Positions 10,526-22,798 of a stretch of 64,000 nt of DNA are shown piece by piece (the first letter of the stretch is position 1; the number at the start of each line of letters is the position of its first letter). The stretch is from Ilex aquifolium (Eukaryota > Streptophyta > Magnoliopsida > Aquifoliales > Aquifoliaceae): positions 14,672,451 through 14,736,450 of the forward strand of contig OX637395.1 in NCBI GenBank assembly GCA_951799425.1, in the 5' to 3' direction. The notes beneath the pieces are model-generated. The model saw only the letters and a program-made list of their open reading frames with translations. It was not told the DNA's origin and did no database searches. A program made the position numbers and the translations under genes.

Positions 10526-11651
10526 TGGTGTGTGATGTGTAAATGTGCTTTTGAAAGTATTGATCATTTTGTTTTTACATTGCCCTATTGTTTTATCCTT
10601 ATGATATAATTCGTTTAGTTTAACGAGCTTGAGTTGGGTGATTCCTAAGTCATCAACATCCTTGTTTGTTGAAGATATTAAGGGGTTTGGGAGGAGTGAT
10701 AAGGGACTCAATCTTTAGAATTGTGCAATAATGGCTATTTTTTGGGTCATATGTAAAGAAAATAATAGACGAACTTTTGAAGATAGTTGTGAGTGTTTGG
10801 AAGGATTATGGGACCGTGTCTATTTCTAACATCATTCTGGACTTCGGTTACTAAGGACTTAAAATGAATTCGGCTTTTTGCTATTTTAGCGAGATGGAGA
10901 CCTTCATGTGATTTATAAGTTTGTTATGTGGTCTAGTTTCTTGTTTTTCACTTTGTTATTATCTACATCTTTGACGTACTTTTCAATTTTTTATTATTGT
11001 TTCTAGTAATAATTCATGAATTCTGTTTCATATAAAAAAAAATGTCTTGGCTGTTGGGATATGTTTTTATGGAAAATCTCTTGTGCCTATGTAGGCTGAT
11101 ACCTCTGTTATATATCAAATTCTCTCTTCAAATGTAACTTTTTTTTAGCAACATTGAAGTACTTAATGAAAGATTTGATTTTCCAATGCTTTATGTTTAC
11201 TTAGCCTCGTAGAAATTGTGTCTAGTAATAAAAGTGGCAGTTTCATCAGTACTTGAAAAATGTGAGTTGGAACTTGGAAGAAGATAAATGTTATAACCTA
11301 CAATGGAGACTGAATTGTTGCTTTTTCACATGGTTTTTTGGGTATGAGTTATGACAGCTTTTTTTCTTTCCATTATGAAACATTTTTTAGAAGCTATTCT
11401 CCATGTTCTTATCTATTCTGAACTTTTTACAGTATTATTTGAGTGCAAATGATTAAGAAAGGAGAGAGTATGGACCTTGGGATGGCCTTGCTTATAAGAC
11501 TCTTTTATAGGAGGGTCTGATGACAAAATTGAAGGCAGTATTGAAATGTGAGTTAAAACAGGGTCTGAGTGTCTGTTATATGGGGGTGAGTACCAATGCA
11601 TGTTGTGGCTCTTCTCCTAGATTCAGAAGTTTAACTATTTGGAAACTTTTA

Positions 11652-12503
11652 GGGTAAATCACATTCAGATCCCCTGAGATTTATCACTTAATTACATACA
11701 TACCCTTGAGATTTGTAAACGTGTAACACTTAAACTCCTGTCGTTAGTATACTTTGTCCCCTTGAGGTTTATCGTTTAATCACGTAGACTCCCTCACATT
11801 TAGAATATTGCACTTAAGACTCAAATGTGCGTGTAAACATATAAGATCCTTGCTAGTGTTTAGTAGATTTGTAATATTCTATGATATCATCATAATATGC
11901 CAACTCAAATGTGCGTGTAAACATATAAGATCCTTGCTAGTGTTTAGTAGATTTGTAATATTCTATGATATCATCATAATATGCCAACATAATCCCAATA
12001 TTACCTTTTCTTGTATGGGGTCCAATATCAATACAGAATATCAAATATTTTAAATTATGCATATAAATGCATGTTATATTATGTCATTTATTAAAATAAA
12101 ATAAAAAACAAGAACCCAAATTTTCTAGAAAAAACTATTTTATTACAAACCTATCAAATAAACCTAATCAACATGTTTCCATGGTTTATTATTATACCAT
12201 CAATTGAAATAAAACCTAACAAAATCCTAAAATTTGAGGAAAGAATCGTAATTGGTATAAACATATCAAAGAACCCAAATTAATATCCATTTGTATTCTA
12301 TTATACCGTTTATTAGAATAAAACATTGTTTTCAAAAATAAAACAATATGTTTATATATTGTGATTACATAATGAAATTATAGTCGTTATAGTACGGACC
12401 GTAACGATAGGGGTTTATGTATTATATGTGCACAAATTTTAGAGGGTCTGAATGTAAATTCTAGATATAAGGAGTTATGTGATTAAGTGACAAACATTAA
12501 CCC
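11652..12503. mobile_element. MITE-like element with imperfect TIRs
   Basis: The left end GGGTAAATCACATTCAGA and the inverse of the right end (GGGTTAATG, then CACTTAATCACATAACTCCT and later TACATTCAGACCC) share blocks in the same order. This indicates an 852-bp inverted-repeat element. No coding sequence is present and no target duplication was confirmed. A perfect internal tandem duplication of 84 bp lies at 11,819-11,986. Confidence 0.55.
11819..11986. repeat. Perfect 84-bp tandem duplication
   Basis: Two adjacent copies with no visible mismatch, containing 'tgcgtgtaaacatataagat'. The identity indicates a recent event or an assembly duplication. Confidence 0.9.
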
Positions 12504-13336
12504 AATATTGAGTGTAATTAACCCAATATCTCTTATCTTTAATTGAGGCATTTTAGAAGGCGAGTTGTGACATTAGGTTTGCTTTTGGCCATATTGTTGC
12601 ATCTTGTTTATTGCTGTGACTACAACACCAACATGATAGAGACTCCACTTGTTCAAAGAATTGTTAGAATGGCTAAATATGGTGAGAGAAAAAGAAGTAA
12701 AGAGGAGTGTGAGAAAAAGCTCTTCAATAGTTTATTGGTGTATGCTTGAGAAGCTCTCTCTTACGTGTTTTAACACCTGTTAGCTGGTGATTCTGTTTCA
12801 GTTTTGTTTGGATTAGCCATGAAAACATTCTCGTGACTCAGTTCAATTATATGGATTTTAGATTGTTGTTTTCAGCCGAATGTTATGGTGATTGAACTTG
12901 TTTATGGTCATTGACAGATATAATAAGAGTAAACATTGTGTAATATTTATCAGATGTGCAATTTTTCCATGCTCATTCTGTAACTACCTCTGTGAGCATC
13001 AGCTAGCAGGTGATTTTCTGATTCAAAGCTTATTATATGGCTTTCCTTGTATATTTCAAGGTTTTATGGTAGATAATATTAGATGCAACCTCTTTGTATT
13101 GAATGGGGATTGTTAAGATGCACATGAATTATGTATACCATACTTTACTGTCCTTGAGAGAACTGGTGTACCTGCATCTTCAGGAATAACTTATATGGCC
13201 ATAAAACAGTTATATAGTCTCTACATCCAGAAATTGATGTATATGTTTGATGAAAGATCCTTGGAGCTGATTTATTTATTGCGTGTACTTGAAGTTTGTC
13301 TTTATATACTTGAATTCTGTAATGGATAATTCTTTG
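12504..13336. other. No gene seen
   Basis: AT-rich sequence. The 68-codon frame at 12,543 (with a hydrophobic N-terminus) and the 74-codon frame at 12,892 have no recognisable homology or splice context and are not annotated as genes. Confidence 0.5.
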
Positions 13337-13410
13337 TGCACCAAATCATTGTTAGCCGTTGGATTATAGTGGGTCCCACTAATCCAATGACTGACAATAA
13401 TTTGATGCAT
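13337..13410. repeat. Short foldback / MITE
   Basis: Two ~36-base arms pair across a one-base centre (…GGATTATAGTGGG / CCCACTAATCC…), with mismatches at about six positions. This small inverted-repeat element is non-coding. The flanks contain further matched 'ttctttgtgcac'/'gtgcacaaa' words, so the element may be somewhat longer. Confidence 0.65.
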
Positions 13411-14255
13411 TCTTTTTGTGCACAAATTGTGTGCATAACATTACTCTTTTGTAATTATGCATACTTACTGACAAAAAATTATATTTATTCAGAAAAATAT
13501 TTTGTACAGTAGTCACCCTCCCCCCTTACTGTACTTATTTATATCATGTAAAGCTTTTATACATATAAATCTGATAGAGTACACATATACCAATCAAATT
13601 AACATACACAAATAATTCAAACTAAGGTATAAAATCAAAATCTGTGTGATGAAACCAAAAGCAGGGTGGATCAGATCTTCATAGTACTTCTCATCTTACT
13701 TCCACAGGGCCATAGCCATAGAGATCAGCACGATGCTTATCCAATGGAATCTTCCTGGGAGAAAAGAGGTGGCTGCAAAACAAGAGGTGGCTGTAATTTA
13801 ACTGTGATATTTAAGAAAAAATCTATTTTACTATACATTTTAAGTGGCACCAATTAGTATTTTTAATAAAAAATATGAATTATATATGTAATTAAATTAA
13901 ATACTGAATTAAAAAATTCAAATAATTAATTTATATTTTAATTGTTACTAAATTTAATTATTAATTTATTCTATAAAACTTTGAGTACGTAATCTGTCAT
14001 TTATTTAGGTATTTCTACGACCTTTTTAGGCATTTGGACACTAATTATATTATAGAATTATTAATTTTTATTTTTTAAAAATAGATTGATTAAATTGCTT
14101 ATAATATTATTATATTATTGCCTACCAAAAAATAAAATATAATATATATTTGACCATGAAATTTAATCTGATAACTATATTTGTAAAATAATTTAACATA
14201 TATATACAATTTTAATTCTTCATATAGATATAAAAAATTGTATATAATTGTACAA
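13411..14255. other. Very AT-rich, no gene seen
   Basis: AT-rich filler downstream of the EGF-like gene. No coding or structural feature is visible apart from simple A/T runs. Confidence 0.5.
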
Positions 14256-14603
14256 CTAATAAATGAATTTAAAAGAATTTAGAAGTCCTTATAAAAAAAG
14301 TCCAAAATAAGTTGAACGTCAAACAGGAGTAAAAACTAAAAATTAGATGAAAGTATATATATTATTGGGTATAATTGACTTTATTATAATAATTAGGGTC
14401 AAAATAGGAAATTAAAAGTTTTTCATTTACTAATAAATGAGTTCAAAAAAATTTAAAAGTCTTTATAAAAGAGTTCAAAACAAGTTAAAAGTCAAATAGG
14501 AGTACAAAATAAAAAATAGATGAAAGTATATATATTGGTGGGTATAATTGACTTTATTATAATAATTAGGGATAAAATAGGAAATCAAAAAAATTTCGCA
14601 GTT
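14256..14603. repeat. 174-bp diverged direct repeat
   Basis: Two adjacent diverged units starting 'ctaataaatga' at 14,256 and 14,430 share 'gatgaaagtatatatatt' and 'gggtataattgactttatta'. They are non-coding. Confidence 0.7.
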
Positions 14604-14674
14604 GCTAACATTTATAAATAATATATAAATATAAATATAAATAGATATATTTTATGTCTTATGGGAGGAGGGTT

Positions 14675-16858
14675 CTAGAAGATGTCACCGTTTGACCAAT
14701 TAAACCCATAAAACAAAAGTTGCCGATATGAGTTTGTTGGTTGTCTATTTTGAATTTCAGTAACATATGTGCATTTTGCATGAAATACATGTTTCTCACC
14801 TTGACTATTCCCATCCTCTGAAGGTGAGGGTGATGACGCTTTAGATACCTCGATTCCGAGCCTTGCGCAATCAGATCCAATTGCACCTGAAGCAAACTAA
14901 ATGTCATGAGAAATCTCTACACTTTAAATTTATTATACTTCACACCCTTTAGAGTTTACATTGCTTCTTACTCTAGTTAATAAAATTCCAGTTAGACCAG
15001 TTTCGTCTTATAAACTTCCTCATACAACATAGTATAAAATGGCACGTGTATATTAATACTACTAATAAAAGTACCTTACATGAAAAAATTTTAATTTACT
15101 ATTTTGCTCTTACAAAAAATTATAAAGACTAACATGTTATTTTATATTTAAATATGCAGATTACTATTATATCTTTTTATACTTAAATAGCAAACTAGCA
15201 TCTAACATATCATGTAAATCTCTCTTTTTGCAAAATTTTTAGATGGTCACGTTACTATTAACAGAATATATAAAAATATTATTCTTTTTTTTCTAAAACC
15301 GTAATATTAATACACATCGACAACTTCATTGATACAATATTATATCCGGTGCTAAAAAATTGATATATGTATTTTTTTCTCTTCATTCACAATACAAACA
15401 ATTTAAGTATGATAAATATGATATAATATCTAATTTAACTATATAATTAAATTTTTCTATATTTTATCAAATGCTATAACGAAAACTTTCACGTGCAACG
15501 CACGTGTTATATTGTTAGTTATGTAAAGTGTACCTAACATCTTAGAAAAACGACATATGGAAATCAGGAAATTCAGATTTTCTCAGTTACAGTTTTATTC
15601 AATTTCATGTAATGACAAATCATCCATCAATTATGGGTGAGGGACCCCCTTATAAATAATGGGTTCCATCCAAATTCATGATTATTGATCTATTATTGAG
15701 TGAGATTGAGAAAAAATATAACGGAGGAGAACTCGATTCTACATCAAGCAACTAATCAATATAAACCCTATAGGTAAAAAGTGCAATATTAGTCCTAAAT
15801 TTATTCAGCCATGTAGGTCTTACATTCACCGTAGCAAGGGTAGAAACTGATATTCATAAGATTTTTGTAACCCGGATTGCATTGGCATGTATGTGTATAT
15901 GTTGCATTCTTTGTGCATGAACCTTCTCCACAATAAATCCAATTGCAAGCTGTAAAATCACCAATATAACAAAATATATAAGAAATCTAATTTATCACAA
16001 ATATTTTAGGATATATATGTTTAGATACATACATACATATATATATATATATTAATTTATGTATGTATATGTAGCTGATGGGTGTGATTACAATCGAAGA
16101 CAGATGAGTTGTATGGAACGGAGGGCGCTGGAGGGGCAGCTGGCATGCATGAGTAGTCAAGACTACCTGCAAAAATGAGAAAACAATAACATGTTAATAG
16201 CTACTCTAAATTGTTGAGTACTAAAATACAATTAAAGAATATAACATATAATGAGTAACTTCACATAATTTCACTAAAAAATAAAATTTATTAAAGGATC
16301 GTTGACTTGATAATCGAGAATGTTAGGAGGGTTAAACTTTGATTCAACTTTCATCTGCAACAAAATAAACTTGCAAAAGTAAGACCGCGATGACTGAATC
16401 GGTGAAAATTGCCAAAATTTGATATTCAAAATATAAAAAACATGATACATAAATATATGGATCTGTTTATTATATATTCTTATATCCACAATTATCAGTA
16501 AAAATTTCTAATCAATTGCCTTACTTTTTATTCAAAACATTTAATTTAGTCTAGGCAATACCAAAACAATGTGTAGTTTTATTTTTTTTTCTATTTTCTT
16601 GTTAGAGCTTTATCATCAACCAATAGGAGAAGAAAGAAAATTGGAGAAAAAGAAGAGAAGGGATCGTACAGTTTGGAACTATGCAGGGAAGAAACTGAAG
16701 ATTTTCTTCATTGTCAAGGCGGGTGCGCTTCCAGCCAGCGTCGCATTCACATACGAAGTTGAATGGAGACCCAATTGCTGTCTTGCAAGTTCCTTTCCCA
16801 CACTCCACTTCATTGCATAGGTTGTCTGTCAATCAACACCCATTTCTCAGTATCTAAC

Positions 16859-16931
<73 letters not shown>

Positions 16932-17036
16932 ACTGGTAGGAGAGGGAGCAGGAGATATATGATCATCTGCTTTTGCAATAATAGCTAGCAGAACCAGAAT
17001 TACAGCCAAAGAAGCCATTAACTTGGAGGAAGCCAT
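14675..17036 (-). CDS. Secreted EGF-like cysteine-rich protein
   Basis: Spliced model: 17036-16931, 16825-16670, 16166-16092, 15949-15824 and 14886-14675. Every junction is GT-AG in phase 1 and the sum is 225 codons (224 residues). Residues 1-23 form a signal peptide (hydrophobic AVILVLLAII, cut after AKA). Two plant EGF-like modules follow: CNEVECGKGTCK...FVCECDAGWK and CNWIYCGEGSC...CQCNPGYKN. The linker is NCSLDYSCMPAAPPAP and the tail is CAIGSDCARLGIEVS, the order usual for this plant family of short extracellular or cell-surface proteins, whose function I do not know. If the fourth donor (gtaaga) is not used, exon 4 reads to a TAA at 15,801 and gives 161 residues. A 55-base potential intron at 14,745-14,799 would give a 211-residue alternative tail ending at 14,659. 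Confidence 0.85.
15047..15518 (+). mobile_element. Probable non-autonomous Helitron in EGF-gene intron 4
   Basis: The left end reads GTATATTAATACTACTAATA, like plant Helitron 5' ends. The right end has a perfect 7-bp hairpin CACGTGC-aac-GCACGTG (15,490-15,506), followed 12 bases later by TTAG|T, one base off the canonical CTAG|T. There is no coding sequence. It lies within the 937-bp fourth intron of the EGF-like gene. The terminal dinucleotide is not a clean TC, so the boundary is approximate. Confidence 0.5.
16861..16930. repeat. (TG)n(AG)n microsatellite forming most of intron 1
   Basis: A compound dinucleotide repeat of ~70 bp. On the gene's strand it reads gt(ct)n(ca)n and starts at the 5' splice site of intron 1 of the EGF-like gene. 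That intron is only 105 bases long. Confidence 0.95.
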
Positions 17037-17108
17037 GGTTTCAGCAACTAATAACTAGTAAGAGGATGAGAGGGATGGTGAAGATGAAGGTAAATTATAC
17101 ATTGGGGG

Positions 17109-17118
17109 TATATATATA
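17109..17118 (-). promoter_or_regulatory. TATA box of EGF-like gene
   Basis: CTTATATATA on the minus strand, 73-82 bases upstream of the ATG at 17,036. This is a reasonable distance for a short 5' leader. No other promoter element is obvious. Confidence 0.5.
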
Positions 17119-17315
17119 AGCATCGAAAGCTTGAACTTTTCTTCATCCATTAGAAGCTTCTACAAATATGAGAAAAAAATACATTTGAAACGTGGAGAAT
17201 CACTAGAAGTTTCTTTATGTGTGTTTGAACCTTTCATCTCCCTGACCAAAACAAAAAACTTTCATCTCTCCTTCCAGTTTGTTTTGAAAAGTCCACAATA
17301 ACAAAAAAACAAAAG

Positions 17316-17487
17316 AGCAATACTATTTAGATCTAATTTATCGACTTAATTTGCTAACCTAAGCACTTCTTGCCCTTAGATGACTTTGGGTTTTTTTTGT
17401 TTTATGAGACTCGCTACCAATTCAATGATTTTGTGACGAATTAGGTCTACAAATTACGTCAGTAAATTAGATCTAAATAATATTACT
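17316..17487. mobile_element. 172-bp MITE with long TIRs
   Basis: The left arm AGCAATACTATTTAGATC and the inverse of the right arm AGTAATATTATTTAGATC pair over ~40 bases with few mismatches, and the spacer is non-coding. This is a foldback MITE. A target duplication was not certain. Confidence 0.7.
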
Positions 17488-20400
17488 GATTACAAATAGG
17501 GTAAATTAAACCGAAATTACTTAAGGTTAACTAGATCTTCCAAACAGAAAAAAATTAACATAAACAATCCTAAAATATACACACATGTAATGCATAAACC
17601 CCTTGTCTTCACATGTGATTTTTCTTTCTTACAGGATTTATGTAATTTAGTAACAAATCTTGATGAATTGAAATATAATTTACTCAAAATTTTATCTATA
17701 TTATTATGCAAAACAAACAAATGTCATGGAAGAGAGTTTCAAAAATCTTTCCTTCCGAGACAATAAATTCTCATAACTTCAAAATTTTAACTGGCCCCCT
17801 TCCATGTGGCTTGTGGAACCGTTCCTAACGTCGTTGTTAATAACCCCTTAGTTTAAATAACTTTCCAGATTTTCTTTCATTGGTAGTTTTCTATCAATTT
17901 GTTGAAAAATAAGCAAAGTCATTGTGGTCCCGTTCCCTGCCGTCATGGAAGCTTCGAACAAGTCTGAATAAGAATTTAAGTGAGTAATTTAAATGTGTTT
18001 TTTTTATCATAAGTAATTTAAATGTTTACTGAGGTTAAAATGTAAGTTTTTTTTTTTTCGTTAAGTGTTAAAATATAAGTTGGTGCTTAAAATATTTAGT
18101 GTTGAATATGTAAATAAGTAGATTTATTGTGGTTAAAAAATTGACTGTAAACCATAAAATAAGTAGTGGGATTCAAATTTGGGTGTCATTGTGTTTTGTG
18201 TTGCCGACTTTTGTGTTTGCTAGATCGTGTGCACGTGTCCTGCACGTGGACTTTTTGAACTATGATTTTGTTTCAATTAAGATTTTGATTTGAAACAATC
18301 AAATAAATATAATAGCAAACACATACTTATAAATCAAACAATCTACATATTCCTATTATATAATTTGTGTAACTTGTAATAGACTTACACTACTTTTTTC
18401 AGAATGAATATTAATTTTTATTTTTTTATTAACTCTTAAAGTTTTAGTGAGTTACTTTCTTGTAAACCTCAACCTCTAAGATTTAGTACTTTTCACATTA
18501 AGCCAACAATTTAGATTAATTTTAATTACAATATCATAGTAATGGTATAGATATATTTTGTGGTATACAGGGGTATATATAACTAAAAGGTATCATATAC
18601 ACTCATTAAATTATGAAAAATGCGGAGGAGAAACTGTTTTAAGTTATAGTAGTCATCTAATTATAAACAATTGGTTGAGAAATTTTAAGTTAAGTTATGG
18701 TAAGTAAATTAATGTAATACTAAATGTTCATAGCATTACTAACCGACACAAATAAAATAGGTTATAGTATTGCTAATAAACATAACTGAAGAAGATGTAT
18801 TAAAACTAAAACATAAAAGAGAAGAAAATGAAAAGTCAGGGCATGATAATATTATCCAAGGTATATTAAATAAATCTTATACTAAATAAGACTCTAGTGC
18901 CTTTATACAATTTAATTTGAAAATTCAAAAAGTTGTCATCAACTAATGAAAATAGATAGGCATAAATAAAAATAACTTTAATTATCTTAACAATTAACTT
19001 TTGTCTTTTAAAAGGAAGAATATGAAAGGCTTGTGTTTAAATATTAATGAAGGTGTATTTAAACTGAGCAGCCAAAAACTACCATTTAAAGTGTTCAAAA
19101 TTCAAATAGAGAACATGTCTAAGTCAAAAATCCACCAAATACCTGCTCCATAAACAAATGGGTGTCTAGAAGACGTATGGAAGATAGTGTCCTGTAAAGA
19201 CATGAAGAATTATTTAAGCTAAATAGGCAAATATCTAGTAATTTACAGACAATGTGCGTCCAAAGTATGCACAATGACATGGAAGTAATGAGACTTTCTG
19301 TCCAAATCTAGAGATTTAACCTCTTCACACAGTGCACATATAGGTTGTGAATTCCCGACTAGGCCTGCAACTCGATGGAATAATTTATCAATGACCGGAT
19401 GTCGAACCATATTAAAAACTCATTTTATGTAAAAAATGAACTGAGTTTGGGTAAAATTTTTAACTTAATTTTATAACGAGTCGAGCCTAAACAATATCTT
19501 CTCGAGCTAGTCTAATGTCACGCCTTATTTTCATAAATAGACATAATGGAATAATTTGCCTCATGCTTCGGCTTCCCCATCAATATTTTGATCCATATAT
19601 GTAATATTACATAACTGAATTGAATCATTCAAAAAACAACAGTTTATATCAAGAATATATCATGTCCGCTGGTTGATTAGCAAGAATTTACACATCGAAT
19701 ATATCTAGTCAACAAACACTGCACTTTCCATCAATCTCCGCAGGAGACAACGTTTTAGAAAATGTGTACACTAACACATTAGTATTTAACGAATTTTTTT
19801 TAGAAATCATATACTCATTCTCGGTCTCGGTTCCTATGAACAAATAGTAGTTTGGAACCCCGCAAGAAACCAACACTCCACTACGAGTGATAGAAACTCT
19901 TTAAACCTCTCGAGGTAAAAAACACATCTAAATATTTTGCGATATAAATTTGAGTGCATTCAACTTCACACCTACCCATATAAGAGATTTAAATCATGTA
20001 TTAATCAGAGTCACTAGCCATTTCGACCGGGGAACTAATTGAACTAAGGCGAGGAATTATTAAGGGAACGTGCCACCTAGGTCTCGTATTTTCAATAAAA
20101 TCTACATGAACACCAGAAGCAATAGTTCTACAATTCTTAAAACAGAGGAAACTTCAATAAAATATGCATGAGAGTATAAAGGAAACATTCACAATTAAAC
20201 CTTATCCAGAATCTAGTGTTTACGCCCAAAAATGCACATCATATGAAAATCAGGTATTTTTCTAACGATAAACAATTATACTTTTGCAAGAAATCCAAAA
20301 GATCTATAGTATATGTGCGTATTCGAGTCAAAAATTACATACATAATAGTCCTACCCTCAATGAATAGGAAAGGAAAAGAAACTTCTACCTTAATTCCAT

Positions 20401-21339
20401 GGATAATTGATCCTAAAATGCTTAATACAATTTCCTATGTGTATATCTCCTCCCGTTCTAGCCCGATCTTCTCTTTCTCCTCTTCTTTCTAATCTCTTGA
20501 AGTTTTCCTTCAGTTTTCGTAGAGCTGGAGTGTGCAAATAAATCCTCAAACTGATCCCTAGGTATTTATTGGGTTAAAAACGGAGCTAAACGACGCAAAC
20601 TGATCGCACCAAATCTCGTATGCGCGTTCGGACGCAGATCGTGCATCCAGATGAACTAAACCTTTTGTCCAGATACAGACCCACATGTCTGAATGCACAT
20701 GTTCCATCTAGACAGGCCCAAATCACTGCCAAAATTTTCAGAGGTACGTTCGGACGCACTATTCCGTTCAGACGCTGGTGATTTTCTGCCCCAAACTTTT
20801 AGCCCAATTTTGACCTAAGTATAGGTTGATTCACGAAAATTTTATAAAAACATTTTTTAGACGTTCAAGTCTTCTTTCCAATACAGTAAGAATCAACTCA
20901 ATTAGACATCAGGGTAAAAAAAATTTACCAAAATAGTGAAGTAGTGCCAAATTAGTTCCTAACAGAATTCTCTCTAAAATGCATTTAATATCCAAAACAC
21001 TTCCAAACTTCTTTTCTTCAACTTCTAACCTCTAAAACAATCTTAAGTGATCTTGAAACACTAGAGATTCACCTTGAATCACTAACATCTCAATCAATAA
21101 ACATTTTTAATCTCCTACCGAATAAAGTATTCAAAACACCAAAATTACCGTCTCCCCCATCTGGACCACTATACAAGTCGAACGCGTATTTCAAGTTTTG
21201 GTGACCTTCTAGATTCAATGATAACATTATTTTGACCTAAATTTTTTTAAAAATCTACCTAGTCACCCTTATCAAGTTTAAATGTCTTAGAAATTTAATT
21301 TTGACATAAAAGTTAATACACGTAAAACTCAAACTTCAA
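17488..21339. other. Long non-coding stretch with decayed repeats
   Basis: No gene is supported in 3.8 kb. Most is AT-rich. From ~20,400 to 21,180 base composition rises and 'ttcggacgca'/'ttcagacgct' words recur, a pattern common in plant gypsy LTRs, so this may be an old LTR. No ends, primer site or protein remains could be placed. Confidence 0.4.
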
Positions 21340-21348
21340 ACAATTTTT

Positions 21349-22161
21349 TCAACAACGATTCGAAGATTCGGACTCACCCAAGTTATCAGGACCTGCCCAG
21401 GAGCGTGGAACAGGAAGGGTGTCACTGACATTGTTTGGGTCAAATTCCCAAGCATTCTCTGACACAAAGAAGAACTGTTTCTTCAAGTTCTTATGAGAGC
21501 TGGGCAAATCAATGATCAAGTCCTGGGTCTTCACCTGCTTGGAAATGTATAAAAAGCCATCGGGTTGGAACTTGACGTTGAAGAATTACATAAGTAAGGG
21601 AACTGAGGGGGTGCCGATTTCATACTTCTTAAAGAAAACAAAAAGGCCCACCAAAACACCCCAGAAGTTAGGAGAAATCTGAGCTGGACAAACATTAAAG
21701 TGTTGAAGGACAGATTTGACGAAGGGATGAATAGAAAATCTAAGCTCGTTCTCAAGCGAAGCTACAAAAAAGTAGGTCTTTTCGGGGACCTCTGATTCAT
21801 ACCTAATATCGGTGGAGGGGATCCAATACCGCATACCCGAAGGAAAGCCAAACCTAGCAGACAAGACCTTCATCAGAAGAGGAGTAACCTCAGTAGGACC
21901 AATAAGGTCCGAAGCACGAGGGGCAGGCTCAGGAGCCTCAGAGCTGCTCGAACCCTTTTTGGCCTTTCCTTTGCGAGATCACTTAGAGCTCGGAGAGGGC
22001 CCAGGTAAATTCTAAGGACTCTCTGCCCTATCTAAGGCTTCGACCCTGGGAAAGTTGTCAATTTCATCACCGACATCTCTCAGCTCGTCTTCCTCCACCT
22101 CTGGAGACCTATCACCCACAAGGGAAATAGACAAGCTCGTAGTTTCAGAAGAGACAAACAT
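21349..22161 (-). pseudogene. Decayed antisense Transposase_28-like gene
   Basis: In three frames the minus strand encodes the same domain order as exon 1 of the gene at 30,087. It has a Met-Ser-rich start (MFVSSETTSLSISLVG), GDEIDNFP, RFGFPSGM, ELRFSIHPFVKSVLQHFNVC, AQISPNFWGVLVGLFVFFKK, IDLPSSHKNLKKQFFFV and PRSWAGPDNLG. A phase-1 gtgagt donor follows at the homologous place. Stops at 22,012 and frame breaks near 21,590 and 21,535 disable it. Exons 2-4 are missing. Confidence 0.8.
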
Positions 22162-22798
22162 GATTGGGCAAGAAAAATGAAGACTAAAGGATTTGTAAAG
22201 AGGAGGGACCTCTGAAAAACACTGCCTGAGAGTCAAGGGGTCAAGGCACCAGCGACCAATAACAAAGATCCTAGCCATAGAATAAGGGTCAAGAAAGAGA
22301 GGGATGGGATACAAGGAAGAACCTCGATTCCTAAAATAGCAAAAACAAAAGGTCCAAAAATATAGCAACCACCTCTGATTCTAGGGATCCAGAATGGAAG
22401 AATAAACTAAAGCCAAGAAACGTACCTAAGTAGGAAAAAGCGGCGAACCAAAGCCCAAAGTGAAATCAAAGAGCAAGCTTTGCAAAGCCTTCGAATCAAA
22501 CCAGGGAAAGTCGACACCGATAGATTGGGGAGCCAAAATCGCAAGGAAGAGAGAGGGAAAAAGCCCAAAGAGAGAAGTTAAATAGGGAAATGAGGCGGTT
22601 TCCATTGCCATGGATTCGTTTAAAGCTCTGAGTACGTGGGACGAGACGTGCACGAAAAACGAGAGAGAAATGATTGCTCAAAATCGTCAAAAAGTACCCA
22701 CCGCACGCAAATCAATGTCACCACATAAAGGTCTAAACTAGTCTCAACACAGCTCAGCCCCTATCCAAGCCCACTTGGACCATAGGCTGGGGGGCAAC

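Larger units (their letters stand above)
9383..10620 (+). pseudogene. LINE RT C-terminus and zf-RVT region
   Basis: After the MITE the LINE resumes with ELFWLVLGLKVNVDKNLLVG, a typical post-FADD L1 segment. It continues in shifting frames with a PVVERVGKRLD-like piece (~9595-9630), LPGKITMKLEKMMRDFLWEG, DKGGLSIGNLKVRNIALVGKW and a 'HFWEDIWVG' piece at ~10,075. The zf-RVT domain follows (AKCQVFAWTIAHGKINTNDM ... KWCVMCKCAFESIDHFVF). A 24-C/15-A homopolymer sits exactly between the two zf-RVT halves, and another T/G run at ~9529-9565 replaces conserved coding sequence. Confidence 0.75.
7950..11041 (+). mobile_element. Decayed L1-type LINE retrotransposon
   Basis: Scattered pieces of a plant L1 ORF2 lie in order on the plus strand: a weak upstream piece near 8040-8160, reverse transcriptase core (8230-8700), RT palm/thumb and C-terminus (9383-9890) and zinc-finger zf-RVT region (10,020-10,610). 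The apparent 3' end is an A-rich tail at 11,032-11,041. The endonuclease domain was not found, consistent with the 5' truncation usual for LINEs. Many stops and frameshifts mark it as old. A hAT-type MITE and two homopolymer tracts lie within it. The left boundary is approximate and no target duplication was identified. Confidence 0.75.
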
